From DASRQK01 sp964436635 (GTDB taxonomy: Bacteria > Bacteroidota > Bacteroidia > Sphingobacteriales > Sphingobacteriaceae): a DNA stretch of 64,000 bases. The position numbers were made by a program, and so were the translations under genes. The stretch lies in assembly GCA_964436635.1 (NCBI GenBank), contig CAYTDM010000008.1, positions 1 to 64,000 on the forward strand. Direction: 5' to 3'. Under the pieces are notes generated by a model, which searched no databases, was not told the DNA's origin, and saw only the letters and a list, made by a program, of their open reading frames with translations. Positions 1 to 7,432 of the stretch are shown here, piece after piece (positions within the stretch are counted from its first letter, which is position 1; each line of letters begins with the position of its first letter).

Positions 1-42
<42 letters not shown>

Positions 43-233
43 AAAATGAAGTGTTGAATCGCTGACCCTAAAAACTCAATTAAATTGATCCAATTAAAAC
101 CAATTTATATTTCTAGAATCAAATTCAAATATTTAATGCTATAAATACTAAATGGTAAAAACTTGGCTTGTTTTCTGTAACAGAAATTTGTAAACCAAAT
201 CCCCGTTACGCTACATCAACTTCTCTTTTATAC

Positions 234-246
234 TGTTCAAAGAACT
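234..246 (-). promoter_or_regulatory. boxA-like antitermination motif in rRNA leader
   Basis: The minus strand reads AGTTCTTTGAACA, close to the bacterial rRNA boxA (TGCTCTTTAACA in E. coli), to which NusB/NusE bind for rRNA antitermination. It sits between the promoters and the 16S 5' end, where boxA is expected. A near copy (AAGTTCTTTGAA) lies at 519-530 between promoters 2 and 3. The assignment rests on motif and position only. Confidence 0.5.
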
Positions 247-368
247 TATCTCGACTCGGCTTCGCGCTCCGTCTCTTTTATCTTAAAATCGCCTCAGGTA
301 AACCCCGACTCAATCTCATTTTATCTCTTTCAATCTTCAACCGGATCGACCGGTCTCGTTTGGGACTG

Positions 369-399
369 CAAAGGTAGAAACCTTTTTTTAATCTCCAAA
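369..399 (-). promoter_or_regulatory. rRNA promoter P1 (proximal), Bacteroidota type
   Basis: On the minus strand TTTG (396-399) is followed after 19 bases by TACCTTTG (369-376). This matches the -33 TTTG and -7 TAnnTTTG elements of the Bacteroidota primary sigma factor. It is the promoter closest to the 16S gene, with a predicted leader of roughly 320 bases. Confidence 0.85.
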
Positions 400-471
400 A
401 TTTATTTTCACTTTTTTTTTCGAATTTTTTGATGCCGAATTGGAACCAAAATTTCTAAGCGAAACGGACAG

Positions 472-503
472 CAAAGGTACGAACTAATTGCTGTTCTCGC
501 AAA
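472..503 (-). promoter_or_regulatory. rRNA promoter P2, Bacteroidota type
   Basis: On the minus strand TTTG (500-503) and TACCTTTG (472-479) are separated by 20 bases. The -7 element and following bases (TACCTTTGC) are the same as in P1 and P3, consistent with a tandem rRNA promoter array. Confidence 0.85.
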
Positions 504-586
504 TAAAAGTGAAAATAATTCAAAGAACTTTTTTACTGTTTCCGATGCTCAAAATTGCTCGACAATCTCTCTGTTGCAACGGGACG

Positions 587-617
587 CAAAGGTAGGAACT
601 TTATTGAAACCTGCAAA
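587..617 (-). promoter_or_regulatory. rRNA promoter P3 (distal), Bacteroidota type
   Basis: On the minus strand TTTG (614-617), a 19-base spacer and TACCTTTG (587-594). The spacing is as in P1 and the -7 element is identical, giving three promoters about 105-115 bases apart in front of the rRNA operon. Confidence 0.85.
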
Positions 618-754
618 GAACCGCAACACTATTTTCAACACATTGCCCTTAACCTACTAAGAAACAATAAGAAAAATTTCAAAACGTATCTTAGAATAGT
701 GTGTACAGCATACACTATTCCTGCAAAAGTCGGAGATAAATGAGTTAAATTTGG

Positions 755-1156
755 TTATTTTTCCCTGGATCCGGCCATTCGGCCAGCTTCCAAAATCGGC
801 AAATTACCTTCAGTTGGGATATAAATAATGGTTTTATCGTTCAAATTATTTTGTTGGCGAACCCACAAATATTGAATATAGGCTTCAGAAAGACTACCAT
901 TTTCAATCTCGATTGCGCGAGCGGCACCTTTTGCACGCTCCACTTCGGCTTCTGCATTTAGCTTCTCAGCCTCTAAATTGGCTTTTGCTTCTTCGATTTT
1001 TATACGACGATTTTGTTCAGCTTTCGCAAACTCTGCCTTACCTTCCATTTCCTGTTGCCAAACGCGGTACTTCGGGCACCCGTAAAAACCTAAAACAACA
1101 ATGAAGATAAACATCCATGCGGCAAATGTGCCGGCGGCAATTGGTGAAAGTTTCAT
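755..1156 (-). CDS. Small membrane-anchored coiled-coil protein (membrane protease subunit-like)
   Basis: A 133-residue protein with one N-terminal membrane segment (about 8-26), then an Ala/Glu/Lys-rich helix from about 35 to 90 and a short C-terminal stretch with IIYIPTEGNLPILEAGR. The helix and the end resemble the C-terminal part of SPFH/band-7 (stomatin, prohibitin) proteins, and small Bacteroidota proteins of this sort are commonly labelled membrane protease subunit. The SPFH domain itself is absent, so a protease role is not supported. It lies downstream of the receptor gene on the same strand after an 80-base gap containing a hairpin. Function unknown. Confidence 0.7.
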   Translation of the reverse strand: MKLSPIAAGTFAAWMFIFIVVLGFYGCPKYRVWQQEMEGKAEFAKAEQNRRIKIEEAKANLEAEKLNAEAEVERAKGAARAIEIENGSLSEAYIQYLWVRQQNNLNDKTIIYIPTEGNLPILEAGRMAGSREK

Positions 1157-1175
1157 AACTTAGTATATAATGGTA

Positions 1176-1201
1176 AATCAGGAATTATAATGTTCCTGAT
1201 T
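1176..1201. repeat. Inverted repeat between receptor gene and membrane protein gene
   Basis: AATCAGGAA and TTCCTGATT form a perfect 9-bp stem with an 8-base loop. It follows the stop codon of the receptor gene by about 35 bases on the minus strand, but no T-run follows. It could be a weak transcript end, an mRNA 3' stabiliser or an operator for the gene that starts 20 bases further on. Confidence 0.45.
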
Positions 1202-1236
1202 ATTCATTTATAAAGATAAGAAAATTCCGATTATTT

Positions 1237-3885
1237 TCAAAATATATACGAGAATTGAAGTAAGCTTTGACGCCCTCTTAGAGCAACTTCATGATATAAA
1301 ATCCATTGCTCATTAAAACTAGCCATGTAATAACGTTTCACATTCATCAAATTTCGGAATGCAATCTCTATATCCAATTTATTTCCTAAGAATCTAGAAC
1401 GAAAAGAAGCATCTAAAAAATGAAAAGAATTTGAACTTAAAGAAGTACGATTGGAATGTAAGAAGTGATGTTGCAGATTTATAAAATGTCGCTGTTGCCA
1501 CGTGTATGATAGTTGAAGATGGTGATTCTGGTTTACTAAACCCACCATACGTTTACTTATAACATCTGCAATTGCTTCTTGAGATGAAGGATAGGAACGT
1601 TGATCTGAAAAAGATAGGGTCCCACCATATAAAATTGACAATTTATTTTGTAGTCGAGCTCCCAAATTGAACCCAACATGTTGTGTGGTATGTTCGTTTA
1701 TCATCAACTCTTCTCCTAATAAATAATTACTCTTACCCCAATTCCATAGATAGGAAATACTAGCGTTTGATTTAAGCCATTTAATATAGGTATCCAAACG
1801 AGTGTTAACCTGATGTTGCAAACGACGATTTGCGATTGGGAATGACTCATAGATTACCGCATCATTAGCGAGGCTTAATTTAGGGGTGGTGTTTGAGTTA
1901 TTAAAAGAATACTGATATGACAAATAGGCTGTGCTTAATGTAGGCAAATAATTAAAACGGTAATTTAGGGAAGTGGTATGAAGTTGCTGTTGTTGAATAC
2001 CCAAATTCATTCTTCTAAAATCTCTATTATTCCACATGATTAACCCGTCATAAACAGATAAATAATTCGAGAAGGTTGGCAAGTATTTATACTCCGTATT
2101 CCATTCATGCTTATAATTGGGCGAAAACTTAATTTGAAATAGAGGAGCAAAAACCAGATCCGATCGTTGGTCAGCACTATTATATATAGTATTTGTATAC
2201 GAAAGATATTGCTGCGAGAGCGGAATAGTAAGATTAAATCGCAGTTTATTTAAGGTGTAATTGTAGTTCGCTCGCGCAATAATTGATGCCTTTTTCCAAT
2301 TTAACTGGTTGCTATCCCAAGGCATCCCTCCCATTGAATCTAATTGGGAAAATAACTGATCATTTGAATAGGCTAATCCAATCTGATAATTCTGTATAAT
2401 TTTCTTCGGCTTTAAATGATATTTAAAGAGCACATCAGCAGTGCTTGAAATTATTTCCAAATCTTGGTATAAAAACGGATGGATCAAGTCATTCGAACTT
2501 TCTTTATTTTCAACAGCTAAAGAGGAAGGCTTTGAACCATGCCTAAATTGCCCTTCTATAGTAATAACATCCTTATTTTTCATCATTGGAATATACTTGA
2601 AACGCTGTTCGAACTTCCAGTTTTGAAGTAACAGCTTTTGGTCAGCTTCATTCTCATACCTTCCTAATGCTTTAAAATTAGCGTAGAAAATTTGGGTGTC
2701 GAATTCAATATAACGATTTGGTATATTTTGCATCCAATTCATTTCGACTTGCAGCATCTTGGGTAATGCTTTTAGTCTTTTTCGTTCAGTAAAATATAGC
2801 TGATCTGCGTCGGCGATTAAATAGTGATTTAATTGTGAAGAAGAAAGTTCTTTATCCAAAAAGCCATCCAGTGACATTTTCCATTTCCAATCATTTTTTA
2901 AATTGACTAATTGGTTTGTGGACAATAAGCCTGAAGTATTATTATAAAACCGATGCTGTGGAAGTGCGGGCTTGTATATACTTCCAATACTTAATTGTTG
3001 TCCTCCGGTAAGATTAGAAAGACCATCATTGAAGACTTCCATATCTATTCGATCTCCTCTATTATTGGATTGCAGATTGTGCAAAAATTTAATCCGATCA
3101 TTAAACTGCATAATATTGCCTTTAACATCGTACACTGCGGGGAATCCCCCACCAATGCTAGCTTCACCAGAAGTTTTTAATTTTGCTTCATCCTTAATTA
3201 CCAAATTTATTGCAATAGCATTTGAGAAAACACGATCTTGAAGAACTTTTAAGGGTTGGTGGTTTCGAAGTACTTCAACATCCAATACCAAATGATGAGG
3301 AACGGTTCGAGTAGCTAATCCATAGCGATTCCCCATTAAATCATCACCCCCTATAAATAATGTAGAAACTTGCTGACCATTATAGGAGATTTTCCCATCA
3401 TTTGAAATGGCAAATCCTGGCATTCTTTTCAGCACATCGGCGACACTTCTATCTTCTGCTTTGGCAAAACTACTCATGGCATAAGTAATGGTATCCCCGC
3501 GCAAAGAAGCTTGAGGCCTTATGCCCACTTTTACTTCTGCAATTTCCGCTATTTTATCTTTAAGGGAGATTTCATATTCAAAAACCTCCTCTTTTAGGGA
3601 AACGCTATGTTCTTCGAATGCTATGTGCGTGATTAGAATTGAATAGGATTTAATCGCTGTTCCCTCAGGTATGGGTATGGAAAACCTTCCATTTTCATCT
3701 GAACGGGTAAAAGAAATTGTATTTCCATCCGAAACCAATTTTAATTGAATATTGGCATTACTAATAGGTGATCGAGCAGGAGAAAAAATTTGTCCTGAAA
3801 TTCGAACCGATTTAGTTTGGGCCAAACCATATTGCTTTAAGCCTATAAATACTGTTATAAATAAACACCAAATGGCTATTCGCAT
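1237..3885 (-). CDS. TonB-dependent receptor-like outer-membrane protein with carboxypeptidase-regulatory domain
   Basis: An 882-residue protein with a signal peptide (about 1-22, cleaved near GLAQ), a carboxypeptidase-regulatory-like beta-sandwich (about 27-115), a plug-like region (about 120-250, with the NHQPLKVL segment typical of this subfamily) and a long Tyr/Asn/aromatic-rich beta-barrel ending in FSYIF, an outer-membrane signature with terminal Phe. No SusD partner is next to it, so it is not a classical SusCD pair. The start lies only two bases after the GLPGLI gene, which implies one transcript. Receptors of this subclass are often found next to GLPGLI proteins; what is transported is not known. 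Confidence 0.85.
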   Translation of the reverse strand: MRIAIWCLFITVFIGLKQYGLAQTKSVRISGQIFSPARSPISNANIQLKLVSDGNTISFTRSDENGRFSIPIPEGTAIKSYSILITHIAFEEHSVSLKEEVFEYEISLKDKIAEIAEVKVGIRPQASLRGDTITYAMSSFAKAEDRSVADVLKRMPGFAISNDGKISYNGQQVSTLFIGGDDLMGNRYGLATRTVPHHLVLDVEVLRNHQPLKVLQDRVFSNAIAINLVIKDEAKLKTSGEASIGGGFPAVYDVKGNIMQFNDRIKFLHNLQSNNRGDRIDMEVFNDGLSNLTGGQQLSIGSIYKPALPQHRFYNNTSGLLSTNQLVNLKNDWKWKMSLDGFLDKELSSSQLNHYLIADADQLYFTERKRLKALPKMLQVEMNWMQNIPNRYIEFDTQIFYANFKALGRYENEADQKLLLQNWKFEQRFKYIPMMKNKDVITIEGQFRHGSKPSSLAVENKESSNDLIHPFLYQDLEIISSTADVLFKYHLKPKKIIQNYQIGLAYSNDQLFSQLDSMGGMPWDSNQLNWKKASIIARANYNYTLNKLRFNLTIPLSQQYLSYTNTIYNSADQRSDLVFAPLFQIKFSPNYKHEWNTEYKYLPTFSNYLSVYDGLIMWNNRDFRRMNLGIQQQQLHTTSLNYRFNYLPTLSTAYLSYQYSFNNSNTTPKLSLANDAVIYESFPIANRRLQHQVNTRLDTYIKWLKSNASISYLWNWGKSNYLLGEELMINEHTTQHVGFNLGARLQNKLSILYGGTLSFSDQRSYPSSQEAIADVISKRMVGLVNQNHHLQLSYTWQQRHFINLQHHFLHSNRTSLSSNSFHFLDASFRSRFLGNKLDIEIAFRNLMNVKRYYMASFNEQWILYHEVALRGRQSLLQFSYIF

Positions 3886-3887
3886 AG

Positions 3888-4826
3888 TTATTCCTTACTT
3901 ATAGGATTTGAATATCGATTACGCGTCCACAGGCCAATAAATGCCTTTAAATACATGGGCATATTTACAGCATAGGAAAATTGTGGATTAGTAATAAATG
4001 CTTGTCTGTCTTTAATGGAAAGCGCTACTACCTTATTAAATTCATCCTTCTTTACGCGTTTGACACTTTGCACAGGTAGTTCGATTTCCCCTTTTGTAAA
4101 ATAACTTAATACCTCGTCATCAGCTAATTCTTTGAATGGGGAAATGGACTTTACTTGAAAAGAAACCTCACCTTTATCATCTCTGGCTTCAACAACTAGT
4201 CCAGGTAAACCAATTAATTCCCAAGGTCCGGACGAAAGTGGGATTCTTTCCGTATACCATACATTCCATTTACGGCCTTTATAAGTAGTCACCGCACGTT
4301 TAACAGGTAATCCTAATATGGTTTTACTTTCGTTGATTAATTGCCATTTTGGTTTTGGAAAGTCATTCTCGTAGAGATAAATATGCCCTAAAAAATCCAT
4401 GACATAATGTTTACTTTGCTGAAAATAGATAAAGTGTTCAGGAACAAAACAACGTGGTGATAGGGGTAAACGAAAAAAAAAGGGCTCACCCTCCTTTTGC
4501 ATTTGCATTTCTGAATCAAACTGTTTTTGTGCATTTACTCCAAATTGAAGCTTTTGATAACTCATAAATCGTGAAGCAGATTCGCTTAGCAACAACAAGG
4601 TTTGATCGACCAGTGTATCTTTAGGTTTATCCAAATTATATACATGTTTATATTCGTAAAACACACCATAGATAATTTTATTAGTCTGCTTCTTATTTTG
4701 AGCATTTGCAACTAAAGCATAAGAGGGAATCGCAATACATGCAAACAACGAAAAAACCAAAATGATAAATTTCAAAACTTTTGATGGTTGGTTATAAAAC
4801 TTCCAGTTTAACATATTAATCTTCAA
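3888..4826 (-). CDS. GLPGLI family protein
   Basis: A 312-residue exported protein. An N-terminal hydrophobic segment (about 18-40) ending in ALVANAQ looks like a signal peptide. The family's defining motif is present as GLPGL at 206-210 (ELIGLPGLVVEARDD), after the usual WYT motif (190-192). GLPGLI (Porph_ging) proteins are confined to Bacteroidota, have no assigned biochemical role and are frequently encoded beside carboxypeptidase-regulatory TonB-type receptors, as here (2-base spacing). An alternative start is the Met at residue 5. The gap to the upstream DUF4221 gene is 71 bases. Confidence 0.9.
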   Translation of the reverse strand: MKINMLNWKFYNQPSKVLKFIILVFSLFACIAIPSYALVANAQNKKQTNKIIYGVFYEYKHVYNLDKPKDTLVDQTLLLLSESASRFMSYQKLQFGVNAQKQFDSEMQMQKEGEPFFFRLPLSPRCFVPEHFIYFQQSKHYVMDFLGHIYLYENDFPKPKWQLINESKTILGLPVKRAVTTYKGRKWNVWYTERIPLSSGPWELIGLPGLVVEARDDKGEVSFQVKSISPFKELADDEVLSYFTKGEIELPVQSVKRVKKDEFNKVVALSIKDRQAFITNPQFSYAVNMPMYLKAFIGLWTRNRYSNPISKE

Positions 4827-4897
4827 ATTTTACATAACTTGGATATACCAAACTAAATTTTAAAAAGAACACACTCGATTTTAAAAATTTGTTCATG

Positions 4898-6064
4898 TTA
4901 ATCAAATACGAATGCATCATATATTAATTTATTATTATCCAATTGATATTCTTGACGGTTTAGTAAATTGAATCCTTCTTCAGTCACAAAAGCACCATTC
5001 AAATTATAGTGATTAGGTATGGAATATATAGCTTGAAAATTTAAATCTTTATCGTAAACTATAACTCCTGCCTCACCATTGCGCTCATTTGTTCGAGGAA
5101 TAATAAATGATCTATAATAAAGATCTCTATAAGGATCAAAATATATTCCTGAAAACAAGGGAGAAGTACGATAAAATTCCATCATTGCGCTAGTTTCTTC
5201 AAAGCCTGACTTAAAAGGATTGGTAACTTTTTCATCCCAAGTTCGGAATGGTTTTATTTCTAAAAAGCTAGACACTGACGCATCATCTTTGAATTCAATA
5301 TGTTGTGAATTTAAACTAATTTTAATTAAATTACTATGATAGGCAGGTGAAAGGACAAAATAATGATTATCAAAAGCAAAAGTATATCGTTGAGATAACC
5401 CATAATCGTTAACAGCGTTTGAAGGAGAAACTTTCCCAATGGATGTAAAGGATTGTGTATCTAAGCTGAATACTCTTAAATTGGGCATATTAATAAAATC
5501 TTTATTTTCATGGTCAACATGATTTCCATGTGATATATCTATTGGAAAATAGAGTTTATCTTTCGTTTTTACCATTTGAAAAAATCCCCAATTACTATAA
5601 AAATTTCCTACCCCCCTTACATTAATTTGTTTAAATTCATCCCATTGATTTAAAATATTTCCACTATTATCAACAAACAATAATTTTCTATCAAAATTTT
5701 CAAAAACAAAATATCCCCCGCTCTCCGCATCATAATAAACTCCTCCCAAATCAACAGCTTTATCAATTAAGAAAGAGGTGATAAGTTCACCGCTATTTAG
5801 CTTATAAACTTCTATAGTAGGTTTTGGATATGAAAGTGATCTAATATATAAGGAATCTTTTAAATCGACATTATATCCTCCAAATGTTATTCCAGAAGTA
5901 TCTGGCAAAAATAAAACAAATGATTTAGGTGTAATTCTTGCTTCCTTTAAAATAACAGATCTGTCTCGGATAATTGTTCTAGAATTATCAATACAAGAAT
6001 TTAAAAAAATTATTCCTAGAATTATCAAAATAATCCTAGGAATTACAAGAGTTTGCTTCAGCAT
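4898..6064 (-). CDS. DUF4221 family lipoprotein (predicted beta-propeller)
   Basis: A 388-residue protein beginning with a lipoprotein signal: hydrophobic residues 8-21 and a lipobox LNSC with Cys24. The rest resembles DUF4221 proteins, which are predicted repeat/propeller folds related in layout to the 6-bladed propeller lipoproteins of Bacteroides. Visible features include IRSLSYPKPTIEVYKLNSG and the FDPYRDLYYRSFIIPR segment near the C-terminus. It is encoded three bases after the small Cys-rich protein, so the two are almost certainly co-transcribed and may act together at the cell surface. No enzymatic motif is seen. Confidence 0.8.
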   Translation of the reverse strand: MLKQTLVIPRIILIILGIIFLNSCIDNSRTIIRDRSVILKEARITPKSFVLFLPDTSGITFGGYNVDLKDSLYIRSLSYPKPTIEVYKLNSGELITSFLIDKAVDLGGVYYDAESGGYFVFENFDRKLLFVDNSGNILNQWDEFKQINVRGVGNFYSNWGFFQMVKTKDKLYFPIDISHGNHVDHENKDFINMPNLRVFSLDTQSFTSIGKVSPSNAVNDYGLSQRYTFAFDNHYFVLSPAYHSNLIKISLNSQHIEFKDDASVSSFLEIKPFRTWDEKVTNPFKSGFEETSAMMEFYRTSPLFSGIYFDPYRDLYYRSFIIPRTNERNGEAGVIVYDKDLNFQAIYSIPNHYNLNGAFVTEEGFNLLNRQEYQLDNNKLIYDAFVFD

Positions 6065-6067
6065 AGT

Positions 6068-6343
6068 TTATCCACAATTTTCACATGATTCTTCCTCATC
6101 AAAAAAGCCTACAGCACCATTACAAGGCATTGAATTCTCAGGCCCATTTTTATCACAAAACGTACCAGTATCCCCGTTTGGATGATTTGGAGGCAAGATA
6201 TTGCAATAACCCCAAAATACATCACCAGTAGTTGAACAATACCATTTGGTTGGAGGGTAGTCATTTGAACTGTTAGTTCTTGCATTAATTGCTGAGATGG
6301 CTATACTTAATAAACCAATCATCAAAAATAAGTTTCTTTTCAT
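6068..6343 (-). CDS. Small exported Cys-rich protein
   Basis: A 91-residue protein with a clear signal peptide (residues 1-21, MKRN then a hydrophobic core, cleavage near INA). The mature part of about 70 residues has six cysteines (36, 47, 63, 74, 87, 90), enough for three disulfides, is acidic at the end (FFDEEESCENCG) and rich in Gly, Asn and Pro. No firm family match is recognised; it is reminiscent of the small exported NVEALA-type proteins of Bacteroidota that also sit beside propeller lipoproteins. It is first in an apparent operon with the DUF4221, GLPGLI and receptor genes. A secreted peptide or surface ligand is an inference, not shown. Confidence 0.75.
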   Translation of the reverse strand: MKRNLFLMIGLLSIAISAINARTNSSNDYPPTKWYCSTTGDVFWGYCNILPPNHPNGDTGTFCDKNGPENSMPCNGAVGFFDEEESCENCG

Positions 6344-6405
6344 AATTTTTATTTGGTTAATTAGTTTGTAACAATTATGAGAAAAAAAAACATAAACACA
6401 AACTC

Positions 6406-6431
6406 TTTTTGTAACGTTATTGTCACAAAAA
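6406..6431. promoter_or_regulatory. Operator-like palindrome upstream of Cys-rich protein gene
   Basis: TTTTTGTAAC and GTCACAAAAA form a 10-bp inverted repeat with one mismatch around a 6-base spacer, about 63 bases upstream of the Cys-rich protein start. A further copy of the half-site TTTGTAAC occurs at 6366-6373, 42 bp (about four helical turns) from the copy at 6408-6415. This arrangement suits a dimeric regulator. It could alternatively end the transcript of the gene that finishes at 6460 on the other side only if read on plus, which has no gene. Confidence 0.4.
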
Positions 6432-6459
6432 CAGTTGTAGTTTTGAACTTAAAGAAAAC

Positions 6460-7392
6460 TTAAATGAAAGTCATCAGATTTTCTGGATCCTTGATAATCT
6501 CAAATAAAGTATACCCCCAAGGTTTCCAAAAATTCTCTAAGACTTGGCCGTAGGTTTTGGTCTGCCAATGATCGAAAAATGGGCGCATACGTGGATCGCC
6601 CAAAGAAACACTCTCCACATATACTCGGTCAGGTAACTCCATCACCGAATATTCCGGCAAGCGATTAAATAGGTATGCAGAATAAAAGAATCGTGCACAG
6701 AGCTCCTCGAATTGAATTGGCTGCAAGATTTGCCCCTCAACCTTCTCCAACACCTCGTGATGATAGATGGAATTGGTGCGGTTGTCTTGCAAGCATGCGA
6801 TGATACCGAAGTCACGCATACGCATAGAAAATACCAGCGTGTTAATTTCGTCACGATAGGTAAAGGTAGCCTTCGGATTGTCCACACGGAATACCTTAAT
6901 ATAATAAGGAGTCACCCCCTCGAAAGTCATAGGCAGCACAAGGGATTGCAACATGAGTTGTAAGTTTCGGAACTTTTGCACGAGTACCTGCGAAAAGTTT
7001 AAGGGCTCGCCTGATAGTTGTTGTTGGCGCACGCCCGCCTGAATCTCATTAAAAATCATTCCGTAGACCAGCTTCGCAATCCATTGGAAAAGTATATGCT
7101 CGTCTAATTTTGCCATGGCCTCATAGCCCGATTGAGCGGCGTTTTGTATTGTATTTTCAAGCTGCGCAATAGCTTCTGAGGTTTGTGGTGCACATGGAAG
7201 ACGAAGTTGACCGTATTGCGCAATGCGCTCATCCAACATTTGAATAGGCTTAAAGTGCAAATCAAACTCATTCATGATCCATTCTGGCACAGTATACACT
7301 GCATCAGCAGACGACGCTACCTTATCTCCGGTCAAAAAGCAATGTTGATCGTCAAATTGGAAAGCGTCGAATGGATTGTAGAGTTTGGTCAT
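6460..7392 (-). CDS. Conserved hypothetical protein
   Basis: A 310-residue soluble-looking protein with no signal peptide and no family I can name. The N-terminus (YNPFDAFQFDDQHCFLTGD) is unusual, with a Cys-containing FDDQHCFLTG segment that resembles a nucleic-acid or metal-binding knuckle but has no second Cys nearby. The centre is helical and rich in Gln, Met and aromatic residues; the C-terminus has WKPWGYTLFEIIKDP. It follows dgt by 40 bases on the same strand, so it may be the third gene of an argH-dgt transcript. It appears intact and has codon use like its neighbours. Confidence 0.75.
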   Translation of the reverse strand: MTKLYNPFDAFQFDDQHCFLTGDKVASSADAVYTVPEWIMNEFDLHFKPIQMLDERIAQYGQLRLPCAPQTSEAIAQLENTIQNAAQSGYEAMAKLDEHILFQWIAKLVYGMIFNEIQAGVRQQQLSGEPLNFSQVLVQKFRNLQLMLQSLVLPMTFEGVTPYYIKVFRVDNPKATFTYRDEINTLVFSMRMRDFGIIACLQDNRTNSIYHHEVLEKVEGQILQPIQFEELCARFFYSAYLFNRLPEYSVMELPDRVYVESVSLGDPRMRPFFDHWQTKTYGQVLENFWKPWGYTLFEIIKDPENLMTFI

Positions 7393-7432
7393 GATATCCT
7401 ATTTAAAAGTTGTACTTTAATAAATAATAGTA

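Larger units (their letters stand above)
43..754 (-). promoter_or_regulatory. rRNA operon leader and promoter region, no gene
   Basis: This gap of about 700 bases holds no convincing protein gene; the short open frames have no start signal or recognisable product. On the minus strand it holds the transcribed leader of the rRNA operon (about 43-360) and three tandem promoters (369-617), listed separately. The leader is AT-rich and contains a boxA-like antitermination sequence. The last 130 bases, before the neighbouring gene end at 755, show nothing further. Confidence 0.8.

Noticed and set aside
168..743. Two short open frames in the rRNA leader region
   Set aside because: They overlap the rRNA promoters and the leader, lack any start signal and give Leu/Arg/Ser-rich nonsense.
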